A model generated the notes under the pieces. That model ran no database searches. It saw nothing but the letters and a program-made list of their open reading frames with translations, and was not told the DNA's origin. The position numbers and the translations under genes were made by a program. From Lichtheimia corymbifera B2541 (Eukaryota; Mucoromycota; Mucoromycetes; Mucorales; Lichtheimiaceae): a DNA stretch of 64,000 nt. The DNA lies in NCBI GenBank assembly GCA_000697475.1, contig JNEU01001144.1, forward strand, positions 310,001 through 374,000, given 5' to 3'. Below, in pieces: positions 13,401 through 25,174 of the stretch (its first letter is position 1; every line of letters begins with the position of its first letter).

Positions 13401-14182
13401 AGGAGCTTGTTGGCCAATTGGAGAAATCGGAAGGCGAGTTTTCACAAATGAGATCGACATATGAGGACAAATTAAACGAGTTGCATGAGCACCTGATGGA
13501 AACTCAAAAGGAGCGGGATGTGGCTCTACAGCGAAAAAGGACCACAACCGCCAATCCCGCCACTATCAATCGTCGTGCAGTTACCGGAAATACAGCAACG
13601 ACAGCGGGTCGATCATCTGCAGCCAATGCTATGCAACTTCGTGAAGCGCCACGCCAAGTGGATGAAGTACGTCGACAATATGAGCAGAAATTGAAAAAGC
13701 TATCCTCCGAGAATCATGAATTGAAACGCAAGTATACCCAAACCAACCATACCTTACAATCGGCACGGTCAAAGGCGGAAGCGTATGTCAACAAGTTGCA
13801 ACGTGAAATCGATGCTCTTAAGCTTGACAAGAAGCAGATGCTGAAGGCCGCCAAAATGGAAGCTGATAAGACTCGGGAACAAAATACACAATACGAGCGT
13901 GATATTCAAACTCTCAAACGACGTGAATCGACTCTCGCTGATGCCAAAAAGAAGATTGAGGATCAATATGATGCCCAAGCACAGCTGCTTCGAAGGCGTA
14001 ACGACGAGGTCGCATCCATGGCAACACAACTACGACAACTGAACTTTAGTCTACGCAAAGCAGCAACAGAAGGCATATTCCTAAATGAAGCTTCCTTGGA
14101 AAAGATTTTAAGCACCATCACTACACAACGTGCCAGCAAATCACCCACGGCAATGCGCCGCACATCACCCGACAATCATTGA
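10493..14182 (+). CDS. Kinesin-4 family motor protein
   Basis: The start is MATTAVR at 10493, split by an intron just after seven codons. The N-terminal motor domain is complete: [12 protein letters not shown], the P-loop [12 protein letters not shown] (rebuilt across two exon junctions), switch [13 protein letters not shown], switch II DLAGSER and the microtubule-binding block [19 protein letters not shown]. The neck, [14 protein letters not shown] followed by an INxDY(E)GSPEELN segment, is the signature of kinesin-4 (KIF4/KIF21 type) rather than kinesin-1 or -3. After the motor come coiled-coil regions separated by Ser/Thr-rich linkers, with a second strong coiled coil from about 13.4 to 14.0 kb. 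No KIF21-type WD40 tail and no Cys-rich DNA-binding motif are seen. Kinesin-4 motors are plus-end directed and limit microtubule length in spindle midzone or transport. The exon pattern near 12.6-12.85 kb is less certain. Confidence 0.9.
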
Positions 14183-14545
14183 TCATAATGACATCCGCCC
14201 GCCCCATTGTGTCCTTTCGATAACGACGTTCCTTATTAATAATCCATGCCCTGGAGAATAAACACCACGCAATCACTCCCTATTTGTCATTGTTCTTTTT
14301 TTGTATGTGTATGTGTGTATATGCCAAACTTGCATAGTGAGTGATACTTTGCGTGGTCAATAATCATAGCAGCAGATGAAAGGCTACACAGTTGATACGC
14401 CATACATAGAACGAATGATATTGCCTGTTGCATAAGTTATTTGTGTATCTGTATGGGTATGCAGGTTGTGCTCGAGTACTATAAAAGACAAGGCATTGGT
14501 AAGCTCCTCTAGACTATACCTTGTTTCTTTCTTTTAACAAAAACG
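14183..14545. other. Intergenic, kinesin 3' flank and Dma promoter
   Basis: No coding signal. A TG-rich stretch (about 14302-14320) lies just after the kinesin stop. A TATA-like TATAAAAG sits at about 14480-14487, some 60 bases upstream of the next ATG, which is a plausible core promoter for the FHA-RING gene. Confidence 0.45.
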
Positions 14546-15879
14546 ATGCTTGTTGGTGTAGCTCTGGCAATCCGACAACCTGCACATCGATGGCAATCAT
14601 TGTCTAGCTCACTGAGAACACTCCATGAAGGATTTCAACACACCACCACCACCACCACCACCACCACCACGCCGCCTCCTATTGACACATCAAGTAGCGA
14701 CGACAATGATCATTACGACATACGAGAAGAAGCTGCCGAAGATGACAACATCAGTTTGCATGAAGATGACGTACATCGTATTCGGATGGTGCCTTGCATT
14801 GACCCGACAAGAAACGGTGGTTCGCATATTGATGTGATTGAACGCGAGTTGACCTCGGGCACATCAATTGAACTAGGGCGTTTTACAGACCAACTTTATA
14901 TACCCCACCGGATCTCCTTCCGCACCAAAGTCGTCAGTCGAAAACATGCTGTGCTTTGGGTGCAACGTGGCAAGGTATAAAAGAGAGGGTGGGAAAGGGA
15001 AAATAAACAAAAGTGAAATCATTTGACGTAACAATGCAGTCCAACAATATTAGTTTTTTATCCGCGATACCAAGTCATCCTCGGGCACCTATGTGAACAA
15101 TGTGCGGTTAAGCGCACCCTACATGGAATCAAAAGCAAAAGAACTCCACGATGGCGATATACTACAGCTGGGTGCAGATTATCGAGGTGGTACACAAGGT
15201 TTCAAGCTACAAACTAAATGTCAAGTCAAAAAGGAATCTAAAATGGGATGATGATATTTAGATTCCTTCCGATGCATCAAGTTAAAAGTCGAGTTGGACA
15301 GGAAAAGGACACACGAGATTGATTGGTTTAGGCAAGTGACACTTTTTCACACACACATACACAAAACGTGTGCCGCTCACACATGTCCATGTTGTTTGTT
15401 ATAGCTATCAATCATTCCAAAGTCTTCAGTATTTGACATTTGGGCGGTGGTATCGAATTTGGTAGCAGTGCATCTTCCTCTGCATCCTATGCGATGGATG
15501 ACGAAGCGGTGTATGACAAGGAGCAGCAGCAGCAGCAACATGACCCATCGTCGGAATCATTGATCAAGGATTGCTGCATTTGTCTTTACCCTGTGGCACC
15601 CTTACAAGCACTCTTTGTGGCACCATGTCAGCATACTTTTCATTATAAGTGCATCCGTCCCCTGCTCAATCATTATCCCGGTTTCCAATGTCCATGTTGT
15701 CGCAACTATTCAGATTTGGAATCACCTGTTACTATTGAGAAAAGCGAGGTAAGCAAGGTGTAAACGATAGGAAAGCATTCATGATGTCTCATATATATGG
15801 ATATAATAAGGTGCTCGAAATGCTAGATAGGCTTAAGAATAGCAATAGTAACCACTCATTGGATATTTGTACAAGTTGA
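14546..15879 (+). CDS. FHA-RING E3 ubiquitin ligase, Dma1/Dma2 type
   Basis: The N-terminal region carries a Thr-rich run (from an ACC repeat) and an acidic stretch. An FHA domain follows, with ELGRFTDQ, the phosphothreonine-binding SRKHA and, in the next exon, SSSGTYVNN. The C-terminal half has a C3H2C3 RING: CCICLYPVAP, then APCQHTFHYKC and CPCC. This FHA-then-RING order is that of fungal Dma proteins and vertebrate RNF8/CHFR, which ubiquitinate septin/SIN or checkpoint targets. The last exon adds about 20 residues after VTIEKSE. One intron (15332 onward) uses a GC donor (GCAAGT). If it splices at 15404 the RING frame is not reached without a 1-nt change near 15441-15447. Splicing to the AG at 15465 keeps the frame but drops about 20 codons. 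Confidence 0.85.
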
Positions 15880-15965
15880 TCGCGAAAAGAATACGATGCT
15901 GTATTGTGTTTTTTAAACTATTACTCAATTTACAATCATCATCATCATTCCACAAGTGTGTGTAT

Positions 15966-16436
15966 TTACTCCTGGGAGCGGAGACGAGCACCAGCATTGA
16001 TAACCTTGACGTTGAGTTGAGCAGCACGTTCAATGATTTCAACACGCTTCTTGGCACAGACGTTGTGGGCGATCTCAGCAGCGTAGGAACGGTTGTGCAT
16101 CAACAAAAGGTCGAGTTGCTTAACGTTGCTGACGGTGAACTTGCGGAAACCATTGGGCAACATGTGGCGGGTCTTCTTGGCAGAGCCGTAACCAATCTTG
16201 GGCATAGCAGCTTGACCCTTGAAGCGACGACGCATAGCATTATCGATACCCTTGGGCTTTCTCCACGATTCCTATATAATATGACCACATATTTAATAAC
16301 CATGTATCATATCATATCCACAACCACAACCACCACACAAACTTACACCAACACGAGCAAAGCGGTCGGATTGGTGGCGCTTGAAGGGAGCAGTACGCTT
16401 CTTGATAATCTTGTGCTTCACCACGGGAGTAACCAT
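15966..16436 (-). CDS. RPL32: 60S ribosomal protein eL32
   Basis: Two exons (16347-16436 and 15966-16271) give 131 residues, the normal eL32 length. The N-terminus [20 protein letters not shown] and the block [30 protein letters not shown] are diagnostic, as is the basic internal segment [18 protein letters not shown]. It is part of the large ribosomal subunit. The intron lies after codon 30. The gene is convergent with the FHA-RING gene, whose stop is 86 bp away. The codons are strongly biased towards C-ending ones (AAC, TTC, AAG), unlike its neighbours, which fits a highly expressed ribosomal gene. Confidence 0.96.
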
Positions 16437-16769
16437 TGTTCTATAGAGTCAAGTCAAATGGGCGTGGGTTAATGTCCTGCTGCATGTCTCTCTTCAAAAG
16501 TTCCCATTTTGTCCTTTTTCCCCCAATGTCGCTCATTGACTGCAATGTCGCAAGGATAGCTGCTGAATCCAATGATCCCCTTTACGATAATGCTGTCTCA
16601 CGATGTCGTATATAAATGTATCCTTGTATTGAGAATGATGGATGGCTTACCCTTGATGGATGGATGAGGGAGAGGGTGTGATGAATGATGCGAGAATCAG
16701 GCTTCAATGGAGCCCGTCAGCTGCGTCTGAAAGTTGCCAATAAGCGTCTTCCATTTTCCACACTCCCCT
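16437..16769. other. Intergenic, eL32 promoter and CDF 3' flank
   Basis: About 330 bases. A pyrimidine block TTTGTCCTTTTTCCCCC (about 16508-16524) lies upstream of eL32 on the opposite strand. Purine-rich direct short repeats (GATGGATGG) occur around 16638-16672. No open frame of interest is present. Confidence 0.4.
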
Positions 16770-18438
16770 TTATTTGGTCTTTTGATGTTCAGGTCTATGA
16801 GACGTCTCATAATCTACATGTACAAATGCACGGGCTACCGTTGGGATGGATTCCAGTTTGATTTGCAAGGATTCTCCAATATCATGCGATTCCCTTAACA
16901 TCGTATCAGGTGGCAAAACAATATCCACTTCCACAAATAAATTATTGCCTGCATAATAGGCACGGCATGTATCAACTTGATGTACCCCAGGATGTGTGAG
17001 AGCTATAGAATAGATGCTATTAATAAACCTGCTATCATCATAAATCTGCTGCTTGCATACCAATATACGTGGCCCTTTTCAAGAATTCATTGTCTGCAGT
17101 CTTGCCAACAATCAATTTCGTGTGATCTATTCTCGGGTTGTTGTTGCATAATGAGGATTTTATCTCCCTTATAAAGACTCCCCTTCTTACCGATAAGCGT
17201 CGATGTCCAGCTTCGAAGAATAATGAGTGCAATGATGATAGACCCTGTAGGATCGACCCATCCTGCAAGACGGCTGCCTAAAATTCCAGTTGTTAACCCA
17301 AGGCCATTGACAAGAATGTCGTTGCGGTGATCCTGTGCAAACACTTTGGCCGAAGAGTATTGCGACAGTGTACTGCAATAGATGAATAAGAGAAATTTCA
17401 CACCTGCATCGTATTAGAATCAAATTTGATCATGATAACAATCACATACATACCAAGGGCTGTGGCTACCAACGCTATTGATAACGTGGAGAGATCAGGT
17501 GATTCTACATCTCCTTCAGCAAGCTTTTGAGCAGATTCGATCTAAATTATGCCGGGTAAGCCGTATTGAATCATATCCAGCAGTGTGTTTTACTCACAAT
17601 CAGGAAGATAGCCACACAACTCATAAGACACGAGAAAACCTAGATACATATCGAGTGAGAAATGAGATGGTAAAAGTAGGCAAAAGATATATAGTACCAT
17701 GATGGCAGCTGTTTCCATTCTTTCTTTTCCCTAAAATGTCGTGTCAAACCATTGTTGCAACAAAAAGCCTTGAGATGACTTACTGCAGGATATTTGATTG
17801 GGTTGGGTCTGCTCACCTGACGTGCAGCCCACATCAAGACAATCGAACTAAGAAGATCCATAAAGGAATCGGCCATGGTTGCAAAGATAGAGAGCGACCC
17901 TGATGAGATGGCAGCCACTAATTGTAATGCAAATCTACAAAGAGTCCAAAGTTCGTATCAAAACTCCCACGTTGTTGGTACTCGTTCTGCTTACAATACG
18001 ACGTTGGCCATCCCAGAGCCATATACGGCAATTTTGACCTGAACAAAGTGTACGAGATAAGAAAATTGGGTTACTCAGCATCGCTGTTATCACTTTTTTC
18101 ACCTTTAACATTTGCCGTTGTTCATCCTCTTCATCGATAGGGTTGAGTGGACTTAGCATATTGTCAATGAGGTCATTCTGCTCTCGATAAAATTTTTGGA
18201 CCTTTTTGGATGTGCCTCTGCTTTTCATTTGCTTGAGATCCTCTTCTGTTTTTTTACTATTGTAGAGTGAAAGTGGGTCGGTTGGTCGGTCAAATCCGTG
18301 TTCCAGAGAAGCGTCAGCGACATCTCGACCGGGTGGATGCCGATGTTGAAGCGAATAGCCAGGATTTAATGGAGCTATGGATGATTGACGAGTTGTAATA
18401 GGAGATAGCTCAATAGTCTGTGTACTTGTTGTTGTCAT
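16770..18438 (-). CDS. Cation diffusion facilitator transporter, manganese-type
   Basis: Nine short exons join in phase from the ATG at 18436-18438 to TAG at 16770. A hydrophilic N-terminus of about 140 residues with a basic, coiled EEDLKQMKSRGTSKKVQKFY segment precedes six predicted transmembrane helices and a C-terminal cytosolic domain ending at the stop. The metal-site motifs are the Mn-selective kind: DSFMD in TM2 and DHRND in TM5 (D-x-x-x-D in both). Zn-type CDFs have H-x-x-x-D at one of these positions. The block NPIKYPAGKERMETA after TM2 is also characteristic. By family it is a proton-coupled exporter that moves Mn2+ out of the cytosol into a vacuole- or Golgi-like compartment. A Fe- or mixed-metal role cannot be ruled out. 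It is divergent from SLA2 across about 450 bp. Confidence 0.88.
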
Positions 18439-18889
18439 AGTTGAATGGGATAAAGAAATGGGAAAAGATGGGAAGAAAGGTGTGTGTGGATTGGGTATGT
18501 TGTTTATGTCTTGTGACGTATAGGTAGTACATGTGCAAACTAGTTTTTTTTGCCCAGGATCTTCGCTGTGCATCACATCCCAAGTATCCAATCAACAACA
18601 TGATTTGTAACACCAACGAGCTTATCGTTTGACTCTCCCAGGAGACACGAAATGAGCGTGAGTATATTTGATAACTATGATGAATGTTGTTGTTGCTGTC
18701 TAACTTGATCTATAATGGCACTTTATATAATACAGAAATGATGATGATATGACTGCATATCAAAAGGGTGATGGTTTCAAGGAGTAACAGCTGCATGAAC
18801 AAAATCGCCGACATGCGTCAGGGATTAGATGTCTGATTTTTCTTCCTCTCTCTCTTTTCTCTCTTTTCACTCCCACACCAAAAGTCATT
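18439..18889. promoter_or_regulatory. Divergent promoter region, CDF transporter and SLA2
   Basis: About 450 bases between divergent starts. It ends in a strong C/T tract (TCTTCCTCTCTCTCTTTTCT, about 18841-18860) immediately before the SLA2 ATG, a typical fungal pyrimidine leader. A TATATAATA element lies at about 18723-18731. An upstream frame on the CDF side (ATG at 18591) is in frame but lacks similarity, so the downstream ATG was chosen. Confidence 0.4.
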
Positions 18890-21800
18890 ATGTCTTATGT
18901 TGCAGCAGATAAGGCCGAAAGTGAACTAGCCACCAGCATAAAGAAAGCAACAAGTATCGATGAGACGGCACCAAAGCAAAAGCATGTCCGAAGTACGTGG
19001 TCTCTTTTCAACGCCATTCACCCACTGACTGATTCGCAATCTTGTTTGCTAGAATGCATTGTCTACACATGGGACCATCGCACATCTGGTGTCATTTGGA
19101 GCATACTCAAAGTGCAGCCTATTCTTTCGGATGAAGTGCAGACCTTCAAAGCGCTCATTATGGTGCATAAGATAATCAAGGATGGTCACCCTATCGTAAG
19201 TATTATCGTCGCACGGACCGGCTTACTTGTCTCCCCCGACACCGTTTCAGCCGACCCGTTGTTACACATGAAGCAGTGCATGCATTAATCTTGATTCTAG
19301 GTGATCAAAGATGCGTTACGAGAAACTGGATGGCTAGAAACATGTGCAAGAAGTGTAGCTGCTGATGGTGTGCGTGGATACGGTCCTCTCATCCGCAACT
19401 ATGTCGATCTATTATTACACAAGCTACGTTTTCATCGTGATCATCCTGGATTCAATGGCACCTTTGATTATGAAGAATATATCAGTCTCAAGAACATTGA
19501 CGATCCCAATGAAGGGTAAGGAAAGGATATATATAATGGATGATTATGGGAGCTAATGTAAAGTATATAGCTTTGAAACTATCAGCGATTTGATGAATCT
19601 CCAGGATCACATTGACCAATTCCAAAAAGCGGTCTTTGCTAGTCTACGTCATGCACTCAACAATGAATGTCGGATTGCAGCATTGGTGCCATTGGTGGAG
19701 GAGAGTTATGGAATATACAAATTTGTCACAAGCATGTTACGGGCTATGCATAAGAGTAAGTATGATGCAACAACTGGAAGGGGAATTATCACTGATAAGA
19801 TGCACATTGGCTAGCAACGGGTGCCGTGGATGCATTGCAACCATTACGACAACGATACAACGCTCAGCATTACGGATTGTTGCAGTTTTATCATGAATGC
19901 TCGAATTTGCGATATCTGACAAGTCTTATCAATGTTCCTAAATTACCACAAGATCCACCTTCCTTGATGGAAATGAGCACTCCTCCATTACCTAAGCGAC
20001 CCACGCCTGCACCAGCAGCTCAAACACCAACCATCACCCGAACCAGTGATTGATTTTTGGTCACAACAACAGGAAGAAGAACGACGCAAATATGAACAAG
20101 AGCAACAACGCCTAGCCAAATTACGTGAACAAGAACAGGAGAGAATGAGACAGCAGCAATTGGAGCAACAGCGTCAATTTGAGGAACAACAAAGAATGCT
20201 TGCCGAGAGAGAAAGACAACAACAACAAGAGCTTTTACGACAGCAAATGCAAGGACAGCAAGCTAGCAGGATCAATGATTTGGAAATGCAGCTCTTGAAT
20301 CTCCAGAACCAGCTGGAACGAGACCAGATCATGTTGCAGCAATATGATCAGGTATGCTTCAAGGAAAATGGATGATTATACACTTTAGTAACATGGGGAT
20401 TCGTTTAGCGAGTGAAATCTTTGGAACAAGAAATGGCCCAAATCAATCAGCATTCTCAACAACGGGACGCATCAAAGGAAGTAACTTTATCATCATTGTA
20501 TCAAAGATTTACATGGTTTTAACATGCATTTGTATTATAGATGAGATTCAAATGTGGAAGAACAAGTATGAAGCACTCGCCAAGCTATATAGTCAACTTC
20601 GGAAGGAGCACATTGAGTTGTTGAACAAGTACAAGCAATTGCAAGTCAAGGCAAATTCTGTGCAGGAGGCCACTGAAAAGCTGGAGCGAATGGAGGCTGA
20701 TATGCGAGCAAAGAATGTGGAGCTTGCTGACCTTATCCGTGAACGTGATCGTGCTCGGAATGTAGAATCCATGAGGTATGTACTGTATAGTATTAAAACG
20801 ATCCGAAGATGAAAATACTCATTCATATAAATATAGAACCAGCGTGGTGATACTGAACGATTACAGCGGGAATTACAAGAATCACGTAATCAAATCGAAG
20901 AGCTTGGGAAATCAAAGGGTGCGGAAGTCAGCGCGTTGCTCGCACGATTTAACCGAGAAAAGGGCGACCTTGAATCCAGTTTGACCGAGAAGCAAGCCTT
21001 GATTGATGAATTCTTAAAGCAAATTGAAGAGCAACAAGGAAACGCCGATCGTGTGCGTCGAGTAAGTAGTTGCATCCCCAACGATACCTCACGATTCATT
21101 AACATACTTTTAGGAAAAAGATGAAGAAATTGCCGTTCTTCAAGCTGGCATGGATGAATGTTTGCAACAATTGAGCGAGCTTCAATACGTAAGCATAACT
21201 TGTCACTTTTGGTCTTCAATTAATATTCTAAATCTTGTTTCGGATATTAGAGCGACAACAGCAAAGAGTTACAGGAGGAGTTACAGCGCGTACGGGATGA
21301 TCAGAATGGAAGATTGGATCAAATATTGGGTAAATAAGTGTTGTGCTTTTTTGAGTTTGCATACGCTAATCTTATGTGCGAATAGATTCAATTCTTGGGA
21401 CATGTATTCAAAAGATCAATGACAGCGTGTACGAGTTTGAATCGCCTGGTCAGCATGGGAATGAGAATTCTACTCCAGAATTGACTTTATCGATGATCGA
21501 GAGAGCAAGCATTACATCGGTGGAGTTCATGTCAGCATTCAGCAAGTTTTTGGATGGCAGCAATTCGGGCGATCACAGTACCACCATCACACGTGCTCTC
21601 GAATTTGCTGATACCATTGTCGATGTGCTTTTGAATTCGAAAGGGATCACACGGCTTGTACCAAATGACAATGATGTTGAAGAGATATTACATTCAGCCA
21701 AACGATCAGCAGATGCGACCATTCAATTCTTTAGCAGCGTCATGTCCGGATATTTAAAGATGCAACCACCAGCTCAACGACCTGAGATTATCATCCAAGG

Positions 21801-22745
21801 GGATATGCGAGTGCAAGATGCTCTTAACAGCTTATCACAAAAGACGGAGGATCTGATTTTAAGTGGCACGACGGATATTCACAAGTTGGCTGATGGCGAA
21901 GTGGGAGATTTGGTGGAACAAGAAATGTCGAATGCAGCACGCGCTATCGAAGAAGCAACCACCAAGATTCAGGATCTTATGCGCAAACCTGCTGATCCCT
22001 CATTCTCAGCTACCGATTTACAAGTGCATCAGCTTATCCTAAATTCCGTGTTGGCTCTTACCAATGCCATTGCCAACCTTATCCAATGCGCCACAGCATC
22101 ACAGCAAGAGATTGTGGCTCAGGGACGTGGCACATCATCGAAAGCGGATTTCTACAAAAAGCACAACAGGTGGACTGAAGGCTTGATTACAGCTGCCAAG
22201 GCAGTAGCGGTAGCAACCAATATGCTTGTTGAAGCGGCAGATGGTGTCATCAGCAAAACGCATTCCTTTGAGCAATTGATTGTGGCGTCGAATGAAGTAT
22301 CAGCAGCCACGTAGCTGCGTCGCGTGTCAAGTCGTCATTTATGTCACGTACTCAGGAGCGATTGGAAATGGCGGCTAAAGGAGTGAAGGATGCGGCAAAC
22401 GAATTGGTCAAGCAAGTCAAACAACTTGTATCCCAAAAGCAAAGCGATCAAGATCTTCATATCGATTTCAACAAGTTGTCTGTGCACGAGTTTAAGCGCA
22501 AAGAAATGGAACAGCAAGTCAAGATCCTCAAATTGGATGCGGAACTCACCAATGCACGACGTGTGCTGGCAGAAATGAGGTAAGCAACCTTAATGTGACG
22601 ATGCATGAATATCTCTAACGTAAATGTCCTTGGTATTTATTAGACGTAGTGGCTATCATACAGGTATGTGCTTTATAGTATCACTCAATGTATTACGATA
22701 TCTGACATGGTTTGTTTATGTGTGTGAATAGAGGAAACGGATTAA
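18890..22745 (+). CDS. SLA2: Sla2/HIP1-family endocytic adaptor (ANTH, coiled coil, I/LWEQ), with two frame breaks
   Basis: The N-terminal ANTH domain is clear (KCIVYTWDHRTSG, LKVQPILSDEVQTFKALIMVHK, ending about residue 290). A Pro-rich linker, a long Gln/Glu/Arg-rich coiled coil and a C-terminal I/LWEQ (THATCH) actin-binding domain follow. Sla2 links PIP2 membranes and clathrin to F-actin at endocytic sites. Introns are short. Two places break the frame. Near 20015-20045 the linker passes to the coiled coil only with a 1-nt shift. At 22310/22311 the conserved core of the I/LWEQ domain is interrupted: family members have a few extra residues (AQL) between the Ala-Thr and Val-Ala-Ala-Ser blocks, which here would need about 10 nt. 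After the break, the frame from 22317 encodes the expected C-terminus to TAA at 22743-22745. It is either a damaged allele or a sequence with consensus errors. Confidence 0.88.
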
Positions 22746-22903
22746 TTATAGGCAAGATAGAGGATATGATATATTGTACAATACAAAACCATTTTCAACA
22801 TGTGCATACAATTTAACGGTGTCAAGGAGAGAGAGATTTGAGGCTACAGTATCCCTCTTACTCCGCATAGTCAACTTCTTTTCACTTCCTCCTCCTGTTG
22901 CCA

Positions 22904-23520
22904 ATGACAACTGCGGCGATCCGACGACCTTTCCATTTAATACAATATCGAGCATTGAGCCAAAAGGGTACCATTGCAAATGGGATGAGTGGCGCTATAT
23001 TGAGATCTGACTTTTTTAAACGCTAGTTCGCAAAAACGTGGTCGTTGCTCAAGTAGATAAAGATTGTCTGGTATGTGTTCCTTATGACATGGCCTTGTAG
23101 TATCATCTCTTGAGGATACCACTAACCATTCGATTCATTTTAGCCCGTGGCACCAACATGGACAGTACAATCACTCCTTCAGCCTGCTTCATCCGATAGC
23201 CCTCCCAGTATCACTGATAAACAATTCAATCACCTCTTCCGACTTGCACAGCTACGACCACCCACATCACAAAGAGCCAAAGACAATTTGAAACGAGATC
23301 TCGACCAGTTATCCCAATTCACTGAGCATATCCAAGAACTCGGACAAGCAGACGTAGAACCACTGATACAGCTTTGGGAACAAGGAACAGGCTTGGTTAC
23401 ACGACCTGACGTCCCTTCACAATCCAATGAGGAACCAGCGGACGTGTGCTTATGGATAATGCAGAACAAAAGCATGGCAATTTTTATGTCGTAAAGTCAA
23501 AGATTGCAATTGAGGAATAA
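22904..23520 (+). CDS. GATC: Mitochondrial Glu-tRNA(Gln) amidotransferase subunit C (GatC), one frame break
   Basis: Exons 22904-22967, 23027-23070 and 23144-23520. The N-terminus is a typical mitochondrial presequence, with Arg spaced through MTTAAIRRPFHLIQYRALSQ. The GatC core follows: ITDKQFNHLFRLAQLRPPT, a helical RDLDQLSQFTEHIQEL and DVEPLIQLW. The typical C-terminal segment NAEQKHGNFYVVKSK is present, but in the +1/-2 frame relative to the core. The switch lies between about 23432 and 23445 (GGAACCAGCGGACG), where no intron of credible size exists. GatC is a small stabilising subunit of the GatCAB transamidosome that makes Gln-tRNA(Gln) in mitochondria. The second intron end shows a textbook CTGAC branch point, T-tract and TAG acceptor at 23008-23026. 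Confidence 0.82.
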
Positions 23521-23789
23521 AGACTAGATGTTTATTGGACATGTCCTTCATTGTCTATTGTCTATTACAGAACCCTGGATAATAGCTCCATCTACCCTTG
23601 GATGATATAGAAATGATTGCCACCATCACCACCACCACCTCCAGGGGGCATTGCACGTGTTAATGCGTGAGATAACGTTTGGTCGCCATTGATGATTTGG
23701 CAGTCCATTTGATTGTTTGCATTTGTGTGTCTCTTCTTTTGGATATTCCCTCACAGCCCACCATACCAACAGACCGCCAACACTCAGTA

Positions 23790-24946
23790 ATGCAGGCTCG
23801 ATCGGATGCAGTCCTTGCTCCATCGACCTCATTACAGTCATTTCGAGCGTCACCATCCTCCTCCTCCTCCTCCTCCATACCACAACCACAACCGCAGCCA
23901 CCATTCTACATTGGCGGTGTCGCTTCTTGTGTTGCTACGTTTGTCTCTCATCCGTTCGATCTCACCAAAGTACGATTGCAGACCATCAAAAAGCAAATGC
24001 GCAGTGGATCGGCTTTATCGGCGTCGTCATGGTGGCGTAATGCAGCCAAAAACGAAAACATGCTGAGAATCATGTGGACTATATCGCAGACTGAAGGACT
24101 AAGATCGCTGTACAGCGGGTTATCAGCCAGCCTTTTACGGCAAGGCACCTATTCCACTATCCGATTCGGCTTGTATGACAAATTCAAATGGCTCATGGCA
24201 GGTCATACAAGTACGTTATATGGCAAAACAATGTCATTATTGTGTGCGTATGTCTCACATAGAAAGAGATAGAACCTACCTTTGGACAGCTCTTGTTTTG
24301 CTCTACAGCTGCTGGTATCTTGGGTGGTGCATTTGGCAATCCAAGTGACGTGGTCAATGTACGCATGCAAAATGATGGTCAACTTCCACCCTCAAAACGT
24401 CGCCACTACAAGAATGCTGTTGATGGATTGATTCGCATTTGCCGAGAAGAAGGTCCCCAGGTGTTGCTTCGAGGATTAGGATACAGCACTACAAGAGCAG
24501 TCGTGATGACTGTATCACAAATGACGAGCTACGATGTCTTCAAGGATCTGTTCAGTGATAAGCTAGAATATGGAAATGGTCTTGTCACTCATTTTGCGGC
24601 CAGTGTATCAGCGGTAAGATTGGATATCCCTCGTATTAAACCCACCAATGTCTTAATTCTTGCTTGTGTGTAGGCGTTGGTGGCGACAACCATGTGCTCT
24701 CCGCTGGATGTCATCAAGACACGAATTATGAGCGCCCATAATGCAGAATCCAGACGTCCTATCAATTTGATCATTCATATGGCCACTATGGAAGGAATTG
24801 GTTCATTCTTTAAGGGATGGTTGCCGGCATTTATCCGACTTGGACCTCATACCATTGTCACTTTTCTGGTCATGGAACAACTCAAAGAATGGCACGCGCA
24901 ATGGGCTTTGAACAAATCACAGATTATCGATACAGCAACAACCTAA
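23790..24946 (+). CDS. DIC1: Mitochondrial dicarboxylate carrier (SLC25A10/DIC1 type)
   Basis: Three exons (23790-24210, 24267-24613, 24674-24946) give 346 residues. The protein has three tandem carrier repeats, each with the PxD/E-x-x-K/R-x-R signature: HPFDLTKVRLQ, NPSDVVNVRMQND and SPLDVIKTRIM. The middle one, with VNVRMQND followed by LPPSKRRHYKNAVDG, is the pattern of dicarboxylate (malate/phosphate) and related UCP-like carriers. The first 35 residues form a Ser/Pro/Gln-rich extension before FYIGGVASC. It resides in the inner mitochondrial membrane and exchanges dicarboxylates with phosphate. A close relative (oxaloacetate or oxoglutarate carrier) is less likely given the second motif. 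Exon 2 starts at 24267, using the AG at 24265-24266, because this alone keeps the frame. Confidence 0.9.
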
Positions 24947-25174
24947 AGCATGGCAATAACGACCATGGATTGTACATAGACATTAATTCTTTGAGCCACT
25001 TGTCAATATCCCTTGGTAATAATAGATCTAGATTTACATAAAGAATAAACAAGTAACTCCTTTGTAATAACAATGACAACAATTTAGTAGCTATGGGTCA
25101 GATGACAATAAGGGCCTTTGTTTCTTTGATTGTGATGTTTTGTATATACATGGATGAAAAGAAATGGGCATCAT

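Noticed and set aside
14641..14680. CACCACCACC repeat
   Set aside because: Encodes the Thr-rich part of the FHA-RING protein; coding microsatellite, not a CRISPR or satellite array.
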